A DNA stretch of 64,000 nt from Xanthomonas theicola (lineage in GTDB: Bacteria; Pseudomonadota; Gammaproteobacteria; Xanthomonadales; Xanthomonadaceae). Location of the stretch: positions 4,318,001-4,382,000 of the forward strand of contig NZ_CP049017.1 of the NCBI RefSeq assembly GCF_014236795.1, read 5' to 3'. The position numbers and the translations under genes are program-made. Positions 27,620 to 36,772 of this stretch are shown one piece after another (positions within the stretch are counted from its first letter, which is position 1; each line of letters opens with the position of its first letter). The notes beneath the pieces are model-generated. The model was not told the origin of the DNA, did not search any database, and worked only from the letters and a program-made list of their open reading frames with translations.

Positions 27620-28744
27620 TCAGCGCGCGGCGTGAATCAGCGCGTCCACGTCGAGCGCATGGCCGGCGCGGGCGGCCTTGGTGCGCAGGTAGCGCTCGTT
27701 CTCGGCGGTGATCGCGCCGGTGACCGGGATGCGCTCGACCACGTCGATGCCGGTGGCGCGCAGGCGCTCGGCCTTGGACGGGTTGTTGGTCAGCAGGCGC
27801 ACGCGCCGGATGCCGAGTCCGCGCAGCATCGCCGCCGCGCTGCCGTAGCGGCGCTCGTCGGCGCCGAACCCCAGTTGCGCGTCGGCGTCGATGGTGTCGA
27901 GCCCGTCGTGCTGGTAGCCATAGGCGCGCATCTTGGTGGCGATGCCGGTGCCGCGGCCCTCCTGGTCCAGATACAGCAGCACGCCACCGCCGAGTTCCTT
28001 GAGCTTGGCCAGGCCACGCCGCAACTGGTCGCCGCAGTCGCACTTGAGCGAGCCGAACAGGTCGCCGGTGAGGCAGGAGGAGTGCACGCGCACCGGCACT
28101 GCGGCGGACAGGTCGGGCTGGCCGATCACGATCGCGACCTGGTCGCGCTGCGCCACGCCGCCGCGGAACACCACGAACTCGCTCGGGCCCAGGTCGCGCA
28201 GCGGCACCTGGGTACGGGTCACCAGTTCGTAGCCGCCGGCCGCGGCCATCGCGCAGCCGTGTTCCAGGTCCTCCAGCTGCAGCGACTGGCAACCCTGGAA
28301 GGCGCTGGCGTCGCCGCCCAGGTCCACCGCGACCATCGCCGGCAGCAGCAGGCCCAGGCGCGCGATCTCCACCGCGCCGGCATCGAGCGCATCGCCCGGG
28401 GTCCATTGCGCCGGCGCCTGGCTGTCGCGCAGATAGGCCAGCGCCGCCAGCGCGTCGTAGGACAGGCCGGCGAGCGCGATGCGTGCGCCCTGCGGCGCGG
28501 CCAGGCCCAGGACCTGCGCCCGGGGGGGGGTCAGGAACAGGTAGTGCCGTTGCGCCGCCGCCTGCACGAAGCTCAGATAGGACTGTGCGGTGCTGCTGTC
28601 CAGCGCCATCACCGCGCGCGCATGGCCATGGCGGTCCGCGATGACCACCGGGCGGCCGGCGCGCAACTCCGAGGCCGCGCGCTCGCTGCCGATCGCGGCG
28701 GGATCGCCGAAGGCATGCACGGAGGTGGGGGCGGGACTGCTCAT
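27620..28744 (-). CDS. ribA: GTP cyclohydrolase II with degenerate DHBP-synthase-like N-terminus
   Basis: This 374-residue enzyme makes the first riboflavin intermediate from GTP. The C-terminal RibA domain starts near residue 180 and has the zinc block SSCLTGDLFGSLKCDCGDQL and the catalytic block GVLLYLDQEGRGTGIATKM. It ends with LRATGIDVVERIPV. The N-terminal 180 residues look like a worn RibB domain (RAASELRAGRPVVIADRHGHARA) in which the acidic DDEDRENEGD block of active DHBP synthases is missing. This part may be structural or regulatory. A GGGGGGGG run lies at 28529-28536. Confidence 0.9.
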   Translation of the reverse strand: MSSPAPTSVHAFGDPAAIGSERAASELRAGRPVVIADRHGHARAVMALDSSTAQSYLSFVQAAAQRHYLFLTPPRAQVLGLAAPQGARIALAGLSYDALAALAYLRDSQAPAQWTPGDALDAGAVEIARLGLLLPAMVAVDLGGDASAFQGCQSLQLEDLEHGCAMAAAGGYELVTRTQVPLRDLGPSEFVVFRGGVAQRDQVAIVIGQPDLSAAVPVRVHSSCLTGDLFGSLKCDCGDQLRRGLAKLKELGGGVLLYLDQEGRGTGIATKMRAYGYQHDGLDTIDADAQLGFGADERRYGSAAAMLRGLGIRRVRLLTNNPSKAERLRATGIDVVERIPVTGAITAENERYLRTKAARAGHALDVDALIHAAR

Positions 28745-29021
28745 GCACGACTCCAGATGGGGGATCTGCCGCGCCACTTCAAGGCCGGCCGGCAGCGCGG
28801 CCGGCACGCTGCGCCGCGGCGGCCATTGTCGCGTGGTTTGGCGCCACGGGCATCGGGACGATGCGACGCATGGTGCGCCGCCGCGGCCGGCGCCGCCGGC
28901 GAGCGTGGGCGTGCGCCCGCCCGGCCATGGCCGCGCGCGCCGGCAACAGCGCGGCGCCGGGCATGTGCAACCGCGGCCGATTCGTTTCCATTACGCTGCA
29001 ACCGGTTTCCAGGACTCCCCC

Positions 29022-29543
29022 ATGCGCCTCATCGAATGCACCGAGCAGCGCCATGCCGCCGCGATCCTGGAGATCTTCAACGAGGCCATCGTCCGCTCGA
29101 CCGCCCTCTACGATTACCGGCCGCGCCCGCCCGAAAGCATGGTGGGCTGGTTCGCGACCAAGCGCGCCGGCGGCTTCCCGGTGATCGGGATCGAGGACGC
29201 GGCCGGCACCCTGCTCGGCTTCGCCAGCTACGGCACCTTCCGCGCCTGGCCGGCGTTCAAGTACAGCGTCGAGCATTCGGTCTACGTGCACTGCGAACAT
29301 CGCGGCAAGGGTCTGGGCCGGCGCTTGCTGCTGGCGCTGGTCGAGGCCGCGCAGGCGCGCGGCGTGCACGTGCTGGTGGGTGGCATCGACGCCAGCAACG
29401 CCGGCAGCATCGCCCTGCACGAGCAGTTGGGCTTCGTGCACGCCGGCACCGTGCGCGAGGCCGGCTTCAAGTTCGGGCGCTGGCTGGATCTGGCCTTCTA
29501 CCAGCGCATCCTCGCCAGTCCGGCGGTCCCGCACGACGACTAG
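29022..29543 (+). CDS. GNAT family N-acetyltransferase, phosphinothricin-acetyltransferase-like
   Basis: This 173-residue cytoplasmic acetyl-CoA-dependent N-acetyltransferase begins with AAILEIFNEAIVRSTALYDYRPR, typical of the PAT/YwnH group. It has the acetyl-CoA-binding motif VHCEHRGKGLGRRLLLALVEAA (Q/RxxGxG/A type) and ends with GFVHAGTVREAGFKFGRWLDLAFYQR. Substrates of such enzymes include phosphinothricin, methionine derivatives or other small amines. It is divergent from ribA. IS630 debris starts 12 bp after the stop. Confidence 0.9.
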   Translation: MRLIECTEQRHAAAILEIFNEAIVRSTALYDYRPRPPESMVGWFATKRAGGFPVIGIEDAAGTLLGFASYGTFRAWPAFKYSVEHSVYVHCEHRGKGLGRRLLLALVEAAQARGVHVLVGGIDASNAGSIALHEQLGFVHAGTVREAGFKFGRWLDLAFYQRILASPAVPHDD

Positions 29544-29555
29544 ATGATTTTCGAT

Positions 29556-29900
29556 TTATTTATTTACGTATCGGCATGAAGCGAAATCGTTGGAGCATTG
29601 GTGAGACGTCAACACATCCAGTCGCGTGCCGATCTCGGTCCACAAGGCATCCACGGTTCGCTTGGCGTCTTTGCGTAAAAGGGCCTTGCGCTTGGAGAAC
29701 ATCTTCTCGATCGGATGGAGGGCGGGCGGATGCGGTGGCAAGTAGAGCAAGGTGGCGCCGAGCGCTTCGATCGCTTCCCTGACACCGGCCGCTTCGTGGC
29801 ATGACAGGTTGTCGGCGACCACGATGTCGCCCGGGCACAGGGTCGGGCACAGACGCCTTTGGATATAGGCGAGAAAAGCAGCGCCATTCATTGGACCGTC
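29556..29900 (-). pseudogene. IS630-family transposase, C-terminal remnant
   Basis: About 111 residues of a DDE_3 (IS630) transposase remain. GPMNGAAFLAYIQRRLCPTLCPGDIVVADNLSCHEA contains the second catalytic Asp with N, and LLYLPPHPPALHPIEKMFSKRKALL contains the final Glu. The whole N-terminal half, with the HTH domain and first Asp, is missing. The reading frame stops just after GNAT. It is a fragment of an element and not functional. Confidence 0.85.
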
Positions 29901-29908
29901 CCATCCCC

Positions 29909-30040
29909 ATGCCGATGAAGAAGGTGTTGCCGTTCGTCAGTGTGGTGGATCATCATCATCCGCGGCGGCGCTTGGACGATCCGCAGTGGTTGCGGGCGCA
30001 GTTGGCGCCGGCGCCTGGACAGGGTGGGTTGTTTGATTGA
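29909..30040 (+). CDS. Possible small hypothetical protein
   Basis: A 43-codon frame (MPMKKVLPFVSVVDHHHPRRRL...) follows the IS630 remnant. There is no clear ribosome binding site and no recognised domain. Its codons look coding-like but could be part of a decayed gene; treat it as tentative. Confidence 0.25.
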   Translation: MPMKKVLPFVSVVDHHHPRRRLDDPQWLRAQLAPAPGQGGLFD

Positions 30041-30249
30041 CGCGATGGGGTGGTGCTGTTGGGGCTGGGGTGTTGCGATGGTGACTGCAACCGCAACTGG
30101 AGGCAGCAGCTGAAGCAAGATCAAGATCAAGCGCTTTCGCGCCTGTAGGCGCGAGTCGCTTTCTGAGGTGATGCCAGCGTGGAGCCTGGAGGCGTGGCGG
30201 GCGGCGTGGTGTACGCAGGTGGCGTCGGCGTCGGCGTCGCTGGTCTGGG

Positions 30250-31085
30250 AGGGGATGCGCAGGACGCGCTGTGGCGGACCTACTACGCCAACATCTTCAA
30301 TCCGGCGCGGCTCAATCCCGATGCGCCAGGAAATGCCGCAGACGTACTGGAAGAACCTGCCGGGAACCCGCTTGCTGCCGGGCCTGATCCGCGATGCCGG
30401 GCAGCGCGTGCGGGAGATGGCCGAGCGCGTGCAGGAGCCGCTGCGCCGGCTTATTCCCGCGCCGTCACCGCCGGCCGCGATCGCCTCGAAGCGCTGCGCG
30501 CCGCCGCGCGCGACTGCCGCCGCTGCGTGCGGTGGCCCGGCCACGCAGACCGTGTTCGGCGAGGGCCCGCACGACGCCGCGGTGATGGTGGTGGGCGAGC
30601 AGCCCGGCGACGAGGAGGACCGGCCGTTCGTCGGTCCGGCCGGGCGCCTGTTCGATCGTGCGCTGGACGAGCTCGGCATCGCCCGCGCCGGGCTGTACGT
30701 GACCAATGCGGTCAAGCATTTCCGTTTCGAGCAGCGCGGCAAGGTGCGGCTGCACCGCAATCCCGAGCGCACGCAGGTCGCGGCCCGCCGCTTCTGGCTG
30801 GCCGCCGGGCTGGCGCGGGTGCGCCCGCGCGTCGTGCTGTGCCTGGGCGCGACCGCGGCGCGCGCGGTGCTGGGCAATGGCTTCGCGCTGATGGCGCAGC
30901 GCGGCCAGTGGCGGACGCTGGTCGATGGCGCCCGCGCCATGGCCACGGTGCATCCGTCGTGGCTGCTGCGCCAGCGCGGGAACCAGGCCGGCGAGGCAGC
31001 CTACCGCGGTTTCGTCGACGACTTGCGCGCGCTGGCGATGGCCGCGGAAACGCCGTGCAGCGCGGATGCGGAACAGCGCCGCTGA
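30250..31085 (+). pseudogene. udgX-type uracil-DNA glycosylase with N-terminal DUF4130 part, frameshifted
   Basis: The remains read ...ALWRTYYANIFNPARLNPD (end of DUF4130) in one frame, then MRQEMPQTYWKNLPGTRLLPGLIRDAGQRVREMAERVQ in another. RDRLEALRAAARDCRRCVRW returns to the first frame, and TQTVFGEGPHDAAVMVVGEQPGDEEDRPFVGPAGRL to the second. The glycosylase part is intact from there (GEQPGD, VTNAVKHF, RGKVRLH, ATVHPS). Two junctions are explained by loss of one copy of a 5-bp direct repeat (GATGC at about 30320; GACGC or similar at about 30543). The N-terminal DUF4130 region upstream is gone, so the gene is probably dead. Confidence 0.75.
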
Positions 31086-31825
31086 TCGCGGCGTCGCGCC
31101 TGGCGATGCCTATGGTTGTTCCAAGGCCATCGCGCCCACGGCGCCGGCCGATGGCTCACAGCCGCTGCAGCATGTAGCTGTTCTCGAACCCATGCACGCA
31201 GCCCAGGACTATGGAAGCCATTGAAGCAGCCCGTGGCTCTGAGAAGATTGACCGCGGGGCCGACTTCCGGGGAGTGCTCGTGGTCGCCGTAATCGTCGAA
31301 CACCACGAACCCGCCAGGCACCACGCTGGGCGAGTGCAGCAGGAAATCCAGCAGCACGTTGCGCCCGGTATGCCCGCCGTCGATATGCAACAGCGCGACC
31401 TGCGGCTTCATGTTGTAGAAGTGCTGGGCGCAGAACTCCGAGAAGCCGCGGATGAACAGCGCGTTGGGCAGCAGGAGTTGCCGGTAGTGGTCGAATTCTT
31501 CGAACTGGTTCGGCAATGCGAACGGATCCAGGCCGATCACCCTGCGCTCGCGATTGCTGACCTCGTTCATCAGCGCCAGCGACTTGCCCTTCCATACGCC
31601 GATCTCCACCAGGTCGCCGGGTACGCCTTCGAGCAGCAGGCACAGATATCCCAACAGCCGGACGTGATCGTGGAACGACAGCTCGCGCCGCTGCATCGCG
31701 TGTTCGGTGGGCAGGGTCGCCTGGGCCTGTTCGAAATGCTCGCCGATCAGGTGCCAGATCCGCGACACGCTGCCGTTCGCCGCCTGGCCGCTGATGAAGT
31801 TGTTGAGGGCTTGGATGGTAAGCAT
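31001..31825 (-). CDS. Class I SAM-dependent methyltransferase (Methyltransf_24/TylF-like), probable 3' frameshift
   Basis: The Rossmann motif GDLVEIGVWKGKSLALM lies near residue 75 and ALLHIDGGHTGRNVLLDF near 145, followed by GGFVVFDDYGDHEHSP. This pattern fits TylF/macrocin-type O-methyltransferases acting on sugars or small metabolites. As read, the frame runs to 31001 with a foreign-looking Arg/His-rich tail. A one-base shift at about 31205-31215 gives GCVHGFENSYMLQRL and a stop at 31156-31158, a natural-looking end near residue 223. I therefore suspect a 1-bp insertion near the 3' end; the real product probably ends at 31156. The start at ATG 31825 fits the family N-terminus. Confidence 0.75.
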   Translation of the reverse strand: MLTIQALNNFISGQAANGSVSRIWHLIGEHFEQAQATLPTEHAMQRRELSFHDHVRLLGYLCLLLEGVPGDLVEIGVWKGKSLALMNEVSNRERRVIGLDPFALPNQFEEFDHYRQLLLPNALFIRGFSEFCAQHFYNMKPQVALLHIDGGHTGRNVLLDFLLHSPSVVPGGFVVFDDYGDHEHSPEVGPAVNLLRATGCFNGFHSPGLRAWVREQLHAAAAVSHRPAPWARWPWNNHRHRQARRRDQRRCSASALHGVSAAIASARKSSTKPR

Positions 31826-32223
31826 GGGGTCTCCGACGGCAACGGCACGTTGGGTTCGGGCCTGAGCGGGTAGCGGATCGATACTCTGCGGGGGCCGGAA
31901 AAAGTATAAGGGCGGGGCGTAGGGATCGTGCCGCCGATCGCCCGCGAACGCGCTGCGATGCGCGCCTGCAGGGGGCATGCGGCCACCGGTGGCAGGGCAC
32001 CAGGCTGCACGCCGCCGTTCGCGGCTCCCGGCGTTCGCCCGTGGCGGTCCGCCGCCGCATGCCCCGCAGGTTCCGCCACAACGGCGCACCGCGCATGGTG
32101 TTCCGCGCCAGCGCATAAACGCCGCGCGCTCGCGCTACTGGACATCGCGCCTGCGGTGCGCTTTGCTTGCCGCTTCCCCCATTCATGATGCGGCGCCGGC
32201 GCGGCGTTGGCGTCCGGAAGAAG
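31826..32223. other. Divergent intergenic region, no gene seen
   Basis: The 398 bp between the methyltransferase and antiporter starts hold no supported frame. It must contain both promoters. AAAAAGTATAAG at about 31900-31911 is the only AT-rich promoter-like patch I noticed. Confidence 0.55.
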
Positions 32224-33861
32224 ATGCATTCGATCGAAGTGGTGTTGGCGATGCTGCTGGCGGTGGTGGCCAGCGGTTATCTGGTGCGAATGCTGCCGTT
32301 CTCGCTGCCGTTGCCGCTGGTGCAGATCGGCCTCGGCGCGGTCATCGCCGGGGTGTTCAAGAAGGGCTATACGCTGGAGCCGGAACTGTTCTTCCTGCTG
32401 TTCCTGCCGCCGCTGCTGTTCCTGGATGGCTGGCGCATCCCCAAGCAGGGCCTGTTCCGCGACAAGGGCGCGATCCTGGAGCTGGCGCTGGGCCTGGTGG
32501 TGTTCACCGTGCTCGGCGCCGGCTTCCTGATCCACTGGATGATCCCGGCCATGCCGCTGGCGGTGGCGTTCGCGCTAGCCGCGGTGGTCTCGCCCACCGA
32601 TCCGGTCGCGGTGTCCTCGATCGCGTCGCGGGCGCCGATTCCCAAGCGCCTGATGCACATCCTGGAAGGCGAGTCGCTGCTCAACGACGCGTCCGGCCTG
32701 GTCTGCTTCCAGTTCGCGGTGGCCGCGGTGATGACCGGCATGTTCTCGCTGGCCGACGCCTCGCTGACCTTCCTGTGGGTGGCGCTGGTCGGCGTCGCGG
32801 CCGGCGTCGCGGTCACCGTGGGCACCAGCCTGGCGCAGCGCTGGATCTGGCGCCAGGTCGGCGAGGAGCCCGGCGCGGCGATCCTGGTCAACCTGCTGCT
32901 GCCGTTCGCCGCCTACCTGCTGGCCGAGGCGATCGACGCCTCCGGCATCCTCGCCGCGGTCGCCGCCGGCATCAGCATGAGCTACGTGGAACTGAGCGGC
33001 CGCGCCCCGGGCAGCATGCGCGTGCAGCGCTCGGCGGTCTGGGACATGGTTCAGTTCACCCTCAACGGCATCATGTTCGTGCTGCTCGGCGAGCAGTTGC
33101 CGGGGATCGTGCAGGGCGCGGTGCACAACATCGATGAAGCCGGGCACCTCAATCCGTGGTGGCTGCTGGGGTATGCGCTGGCGATCTACCTTGGCCTGTT
33201 GCTGCTGCGCTTCGTCTGGGTATGGCTGTCGCTGCGCTGGAACCTGCTCAAGGCGCGGCGCCGCGGCGAGGCCCGGCGCAGCCCGCCGTGGCGGATCATC
33301 GTGGCCACGTCGCTGGCCGGGGTGCGCGGCGCGATCACCCTGGCCGGCGTGCTGACCCTGCCGCTGGCCCTGCCCACCGGCGCGGCGTTCCCGGCGCGCG
33401 ACCTGGCGATCTTCCTGGCCAGCGCGGTGATCGTGACCTCGCTGCTGGTCGCCAGCGTGGCGCTGCCGCGGCTGCTGCGCGGCCTGGAACTGCCGGAGGA
33501 ACCCAGCGACCGTTTGGAGGAGGACCTGGCGCGGCGCGAGTCCTCGCGCGCGGCGCTGGCGGCGGTGGAGAAACTGCGCCAACGGCTGGCGCACGACAGC
33601 GAACACGCCGATCTCTACAACGAGGCAGCGACTCGGGTAAGCGCCCTGTACCAGCGCCACCTCGACCATGGCGAGGCGATGGAGAGCGACCCGGAGGAGG
33701 CGCGACGGCTGGACGATGTGTTGCGCCAGCTGCGCCATGCCGGTCTGCAGGCCGAACGCCAGGAGCTGTTCAAGCTGACCCGTCAGCGCAAGATCTCCGA
33801 CGAGATCGCGCGCCGGCTGATCCGCAACCTGGATTTGCTGGAGGCGCGGCGCAAGAGTTGA
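32224..33861 (+). CDS. Na+/H+ antiporter, CPA1 family
   Basis: This 545-residue inner-membrane protein has about 12 transmembrane helices. The CPA1 core is clear: [46 protein letters not shown] (the ND ion-binding pair) and [16 protein letters not shown]. The last 100 residues form a charged cytoplasmic helix bundle ([26 protein letters not shown]...). It exchanges sodium (or potassium) for protons. ATG 32224 has GGAAGAAG directly upstream and is preferred over the in-frame ATG at 32167. Confidence 0.93.
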   Translation: MHSIEVVLAMLLAVVASGYLVRMLPFSLPLPLVQIGLGAVIAGVFKKGYTLEPELFFLLFLPPLLFLDGWRIPKQGLFRDKGAILELALGLVVFTVLGAGFLIHWMIPAMPLAVAFALAAVVSPTDPVAVSSIASRAPIPKRLMHILEGESLLNDASGLVCFQFAVAAVMTGMFSLADASLTFLWVALVGVAAGVAVTVGTSLAQRWIWRQVGEEPGAAILVNLLLPFAAYLLAEAIDASGILAAVAAGISMSYVELSGRAPGSMRVQRSAVWDMVQFTLNGIMFVLLGEQLPGIVQGAVHNIDEAGHLNPWWLLGYALAIYLGLLLLRFVWVWLSLRWNLLKARRRGEARRSPPWRIIVATSLAGVRGAITLAGVLTLPLALPTGAAFPARDLAIFLASAVIVTSLLVASVALPRLLRGLELPEEPSDRLEEDLARRESSRAALAAVEKLRQRLAHDSEHADLYNEAATRVSALYQRHLDHGEAMESDPEEARRLDDVLRQLRHAGLQAERQELFKLTRQRKISDEIARRLIRNLDLLEARRKS

Positions 33862-33960
33862 GGGCCGGGACTGGGGACTCGAGGGATATGCGGGGTCGTA
33901 TGCCGGTCGGGCTGGCGGAGGCGGTGCCATGCTCGCAACGACGCTGCTGCTAGGCTCTTC

Positions 33961-33995
33961 GAGTCCCGAGTCCCGAGTCCCGAGTCCCGAGTCCC
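33961..33995 (+). repeat. Five perfect tandem copies of GAGTCCC upstream of the ABC ATPase
   Basis: Thirty-five bases are exactly five GAGTCCC units and end 15 bases before the GTG start. A partial complementary unit (GGGACTGGGGACTCGAG, about 33868-33884) lies about 80 bases upstream, so the region can fold. It belongs to the same heptamer family as the repeats at 11605 and 16879. Confidence 0.85.
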
Positions 33996-34009
33996 GCAAA
34001 GGAATCCGC

Positions 34010-34953
<944 letters not shown>

Positions 34954-34957
<4 letters not shown>

Positions 34958-35715
34958 ACCTGCATGCGATCGCGGCGATCTACCGTTTCGAGATGGCGCG
35001 CACCTTCCGCACCCTGACCCAGTCGATCGCCTCGCCGGTGCTGTCGACCTCGCTGTACTTCGTGGTGTTCGGCGCGGCGATCGGCTCGCGCATGGGCGCC
35101 ATCGACGGGATCGGCTACGGCGCCTACATCATCCCCGGGCTGGTGATGCTGTCGCTGCTCAACGAGAGCATCTCCAACGCCTCCTTCGGCATCTACATGC
35201 CGCGCTGGGCCGGCACCATCTACGAGGTGCTGTCCGCGCCGGTGGCGTGGTGGGAGGTGGCGATCGGCTACGTCGGCGCGGCGGCCAGCAAGTCGGTGCT
35301 GCTGGGCCTGTTGATCCTGCTCACCGCGCGCGCGTTCGTGCCGTACCAGATCGCGCATCCGCTGTGGATGTTCGGCTTCCTGGTGCTGACCGCGCTGACC
35401 TTCAGCCTGTTCGGCTTCATCATCGGCATCTGGGCCGACGGCTTCGAGAAGCTGCAGGTGATCCCGCTGATGGTGGTCACCCCGCTGACCTTCCTCGGCG
35501 GCAGTTTCTACTCGATCGGCATGCTGCCGCCGCTGTGGCAGAAGATCAGCCTGTTCAATCCAGTGGTGTACCTGGTCAGCGGCTTCCGCTGGGCGTTCTT
35601 CGGCAAGGCCGACGTGCACATCGCGGTCAGCGCGAGCATGACCGTGGTGTTCCTGGCGCTGTGCCTGGCCGTGGTCTGGGCGATCTTCCGCAGCGGCTAC
35701 CGGCTCAAGTCCTGA
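34954..35715 (+). CDS. ABC-2 type transporter permease, YadH-like
   Basis: This 253-residue permease has six hydrophobic segments, including the family pattern [44 protein letters not shown] and [22 protein letters not shown]. It pairs with the ATPase encoded by the preceding gene, whose stop overlaps its start. YadGH homologues export unknown lipids or polysaccharides. Confidence 0.92.
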
Positions 35716-35759
35716 GCCGGCGCCGGCCCAGCCGGAGGCGCAAGGCAGCGGCGCTGCGC

Positions 35760-36001
35760 TCAGTCGGTTTCCAGGTAGTAGGCTTGGACCTTGCCGTTGA
35801 CCGTCATCGTCGTCGGATTGCCGCGGCGGTCGCGGGCCTTGCCGACCTGCACGCGGATCCAGCCTGCGCTGACCGAATACTCGTCCACGTTGTCGCGTTC
35901 CACGCCGTTGAAGCGGATGCCGACGCCGCATGCGAGCGCCGCGGCGTCGTGGAACGGGTTCTGCTGGCTGATCGCAGGTGATCGGGAGCGGTGTCGGGCA
36001 T
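35760..36001 (-). pseudogene. DUF3297 family protein, frameshifted near its start
   Basis: The conserved DUF3297 body [47 protein letters not shown] is in one frame and ends with stop 35760-35762. The expected N-terminus MPDTAPDHL lies in a different frame beginning at ATG 36001. Joining them needs a one-base change near 35975-35980; for example CTGCGATC would read CTGCCGATC, giving [13 protein letters not shown]. The repaired product would be about 81 residues, the usual family length. The function is unknown. Confidence 0.75.
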
Positions 36002-36153
36002 CGTCGTGGGTTCGCTTGGCGGCGGGCGGCAGCGCCGTCTTCCTGGGAGCGAAGGATAAACGCCCGCGGCGGCGTCGCCGACGAATTCCGCCGCGCTTCC
36101 GTCGCCTCGCCCGGCACGGCACACTGCGCATCCCGCCGCACCGATCCGCCGCC

Positions 36154-36699
36154 ATGCCCGACAACAGCGCCGACTACGACGACCCCGACGACCTGCCCGG
36201 CGACGCGGACGACGACGATCCCGACACCCGGCAGGGACTGATCTGGAACCTGCTGCTGCTGATCAATCCCGGCGACGAGGAAACCGCGCTGCGCCAGTTC
36301 GACGCCTACCGCGAAGCGGCGGGCGAGGCCGAGGACGAGGGCGACCACTGGCTGCGGACGCTGCAGGACGCCATCGACTGGACCTCCGGCTTCTACGTGG
36401 GCGGCGCCGACGCCGAAGCGCTGGTCGGCGCGATCGACGAACTGGCCGCGCGCTGGAACCTGCGCATCGACTGGGGCGGCGACCTCGACGACGAGGACTT
36501 CCTCGGCGCCCACGACACCGCCTCGCTGCTGGCGGTGGCCTACGACCGCCTGCGCGAGTACGGCTACAGCATCTGGTGCTGGGACACCGGCGGCGGCGAC
36601 TGCGCCGGCTGGATGGCGCTGAGCCGCGACGACGAGGACATGCAGCGGCTGGCGGCGATCCTGGGCATCGACCTGCGCCCGGGCAGCGATCCGTTCTGA
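36154..36699 (+). CDS. Acidic conserved hypothetical protein
   Basis: This 181-residue, strongly acidic soluble protein starts with an Asp-rich tail ([16 protein letters not shown]). A helical region follows ([30 protein letters not shown]), then a W/Y-rich C-terminal region with [31 protein letters not shown]. It resembles DUF6630-type hypotheticals of xanthomonads, but I am not certain. It is divergent from the DUF3297 gene. The function is unknown. Confidence 0.75.
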   Translation: MPDNSADYDDPDDLPGDADDDDPDTRQGLIWNLLLLINPGDEETALRQFDAYREAAGEAEDEGDHWLRTLQDAIDWTSGFYVGGADAEALVGAIDELAARWNLRIDWGGDLDDEDFLGAHDTASLLAVAYDRLREYGYSIWCWDTGGGDCAGWMALSRDDEDMQRLAAILGIDLRPGSDPF

Positions 36700-36772
36700 G
36701 CCGGTCGCGGCCGGATGCCGGCCCGCGCCGGGACGCACGGCGCCGCTTCCCGGCCGGCCGGACCGGCAGGCG

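Noticed and set aside
28529..28536. Run of eight G in ribA as a contingency locus
   Set aside because: The codons read normally (Thr-Pro-Pro-Arg) and the gene is intact. Short runs of this kind are expected at this GC content; it is noted only as a possible slip site.
30129..30161. Nested hairpin AAGCG-GCGCC-TGTA-GGCGC-CGCTT as an RNA gene or terminator
   Set aside because: It has no T-run, lies in debris before the udgX relic, and no product or flanking gene supports a role.
33961..33995. Tandem repeat as a CRISPR array
   Set aside because: Units are seven bases without spacers and no cas genes are near.
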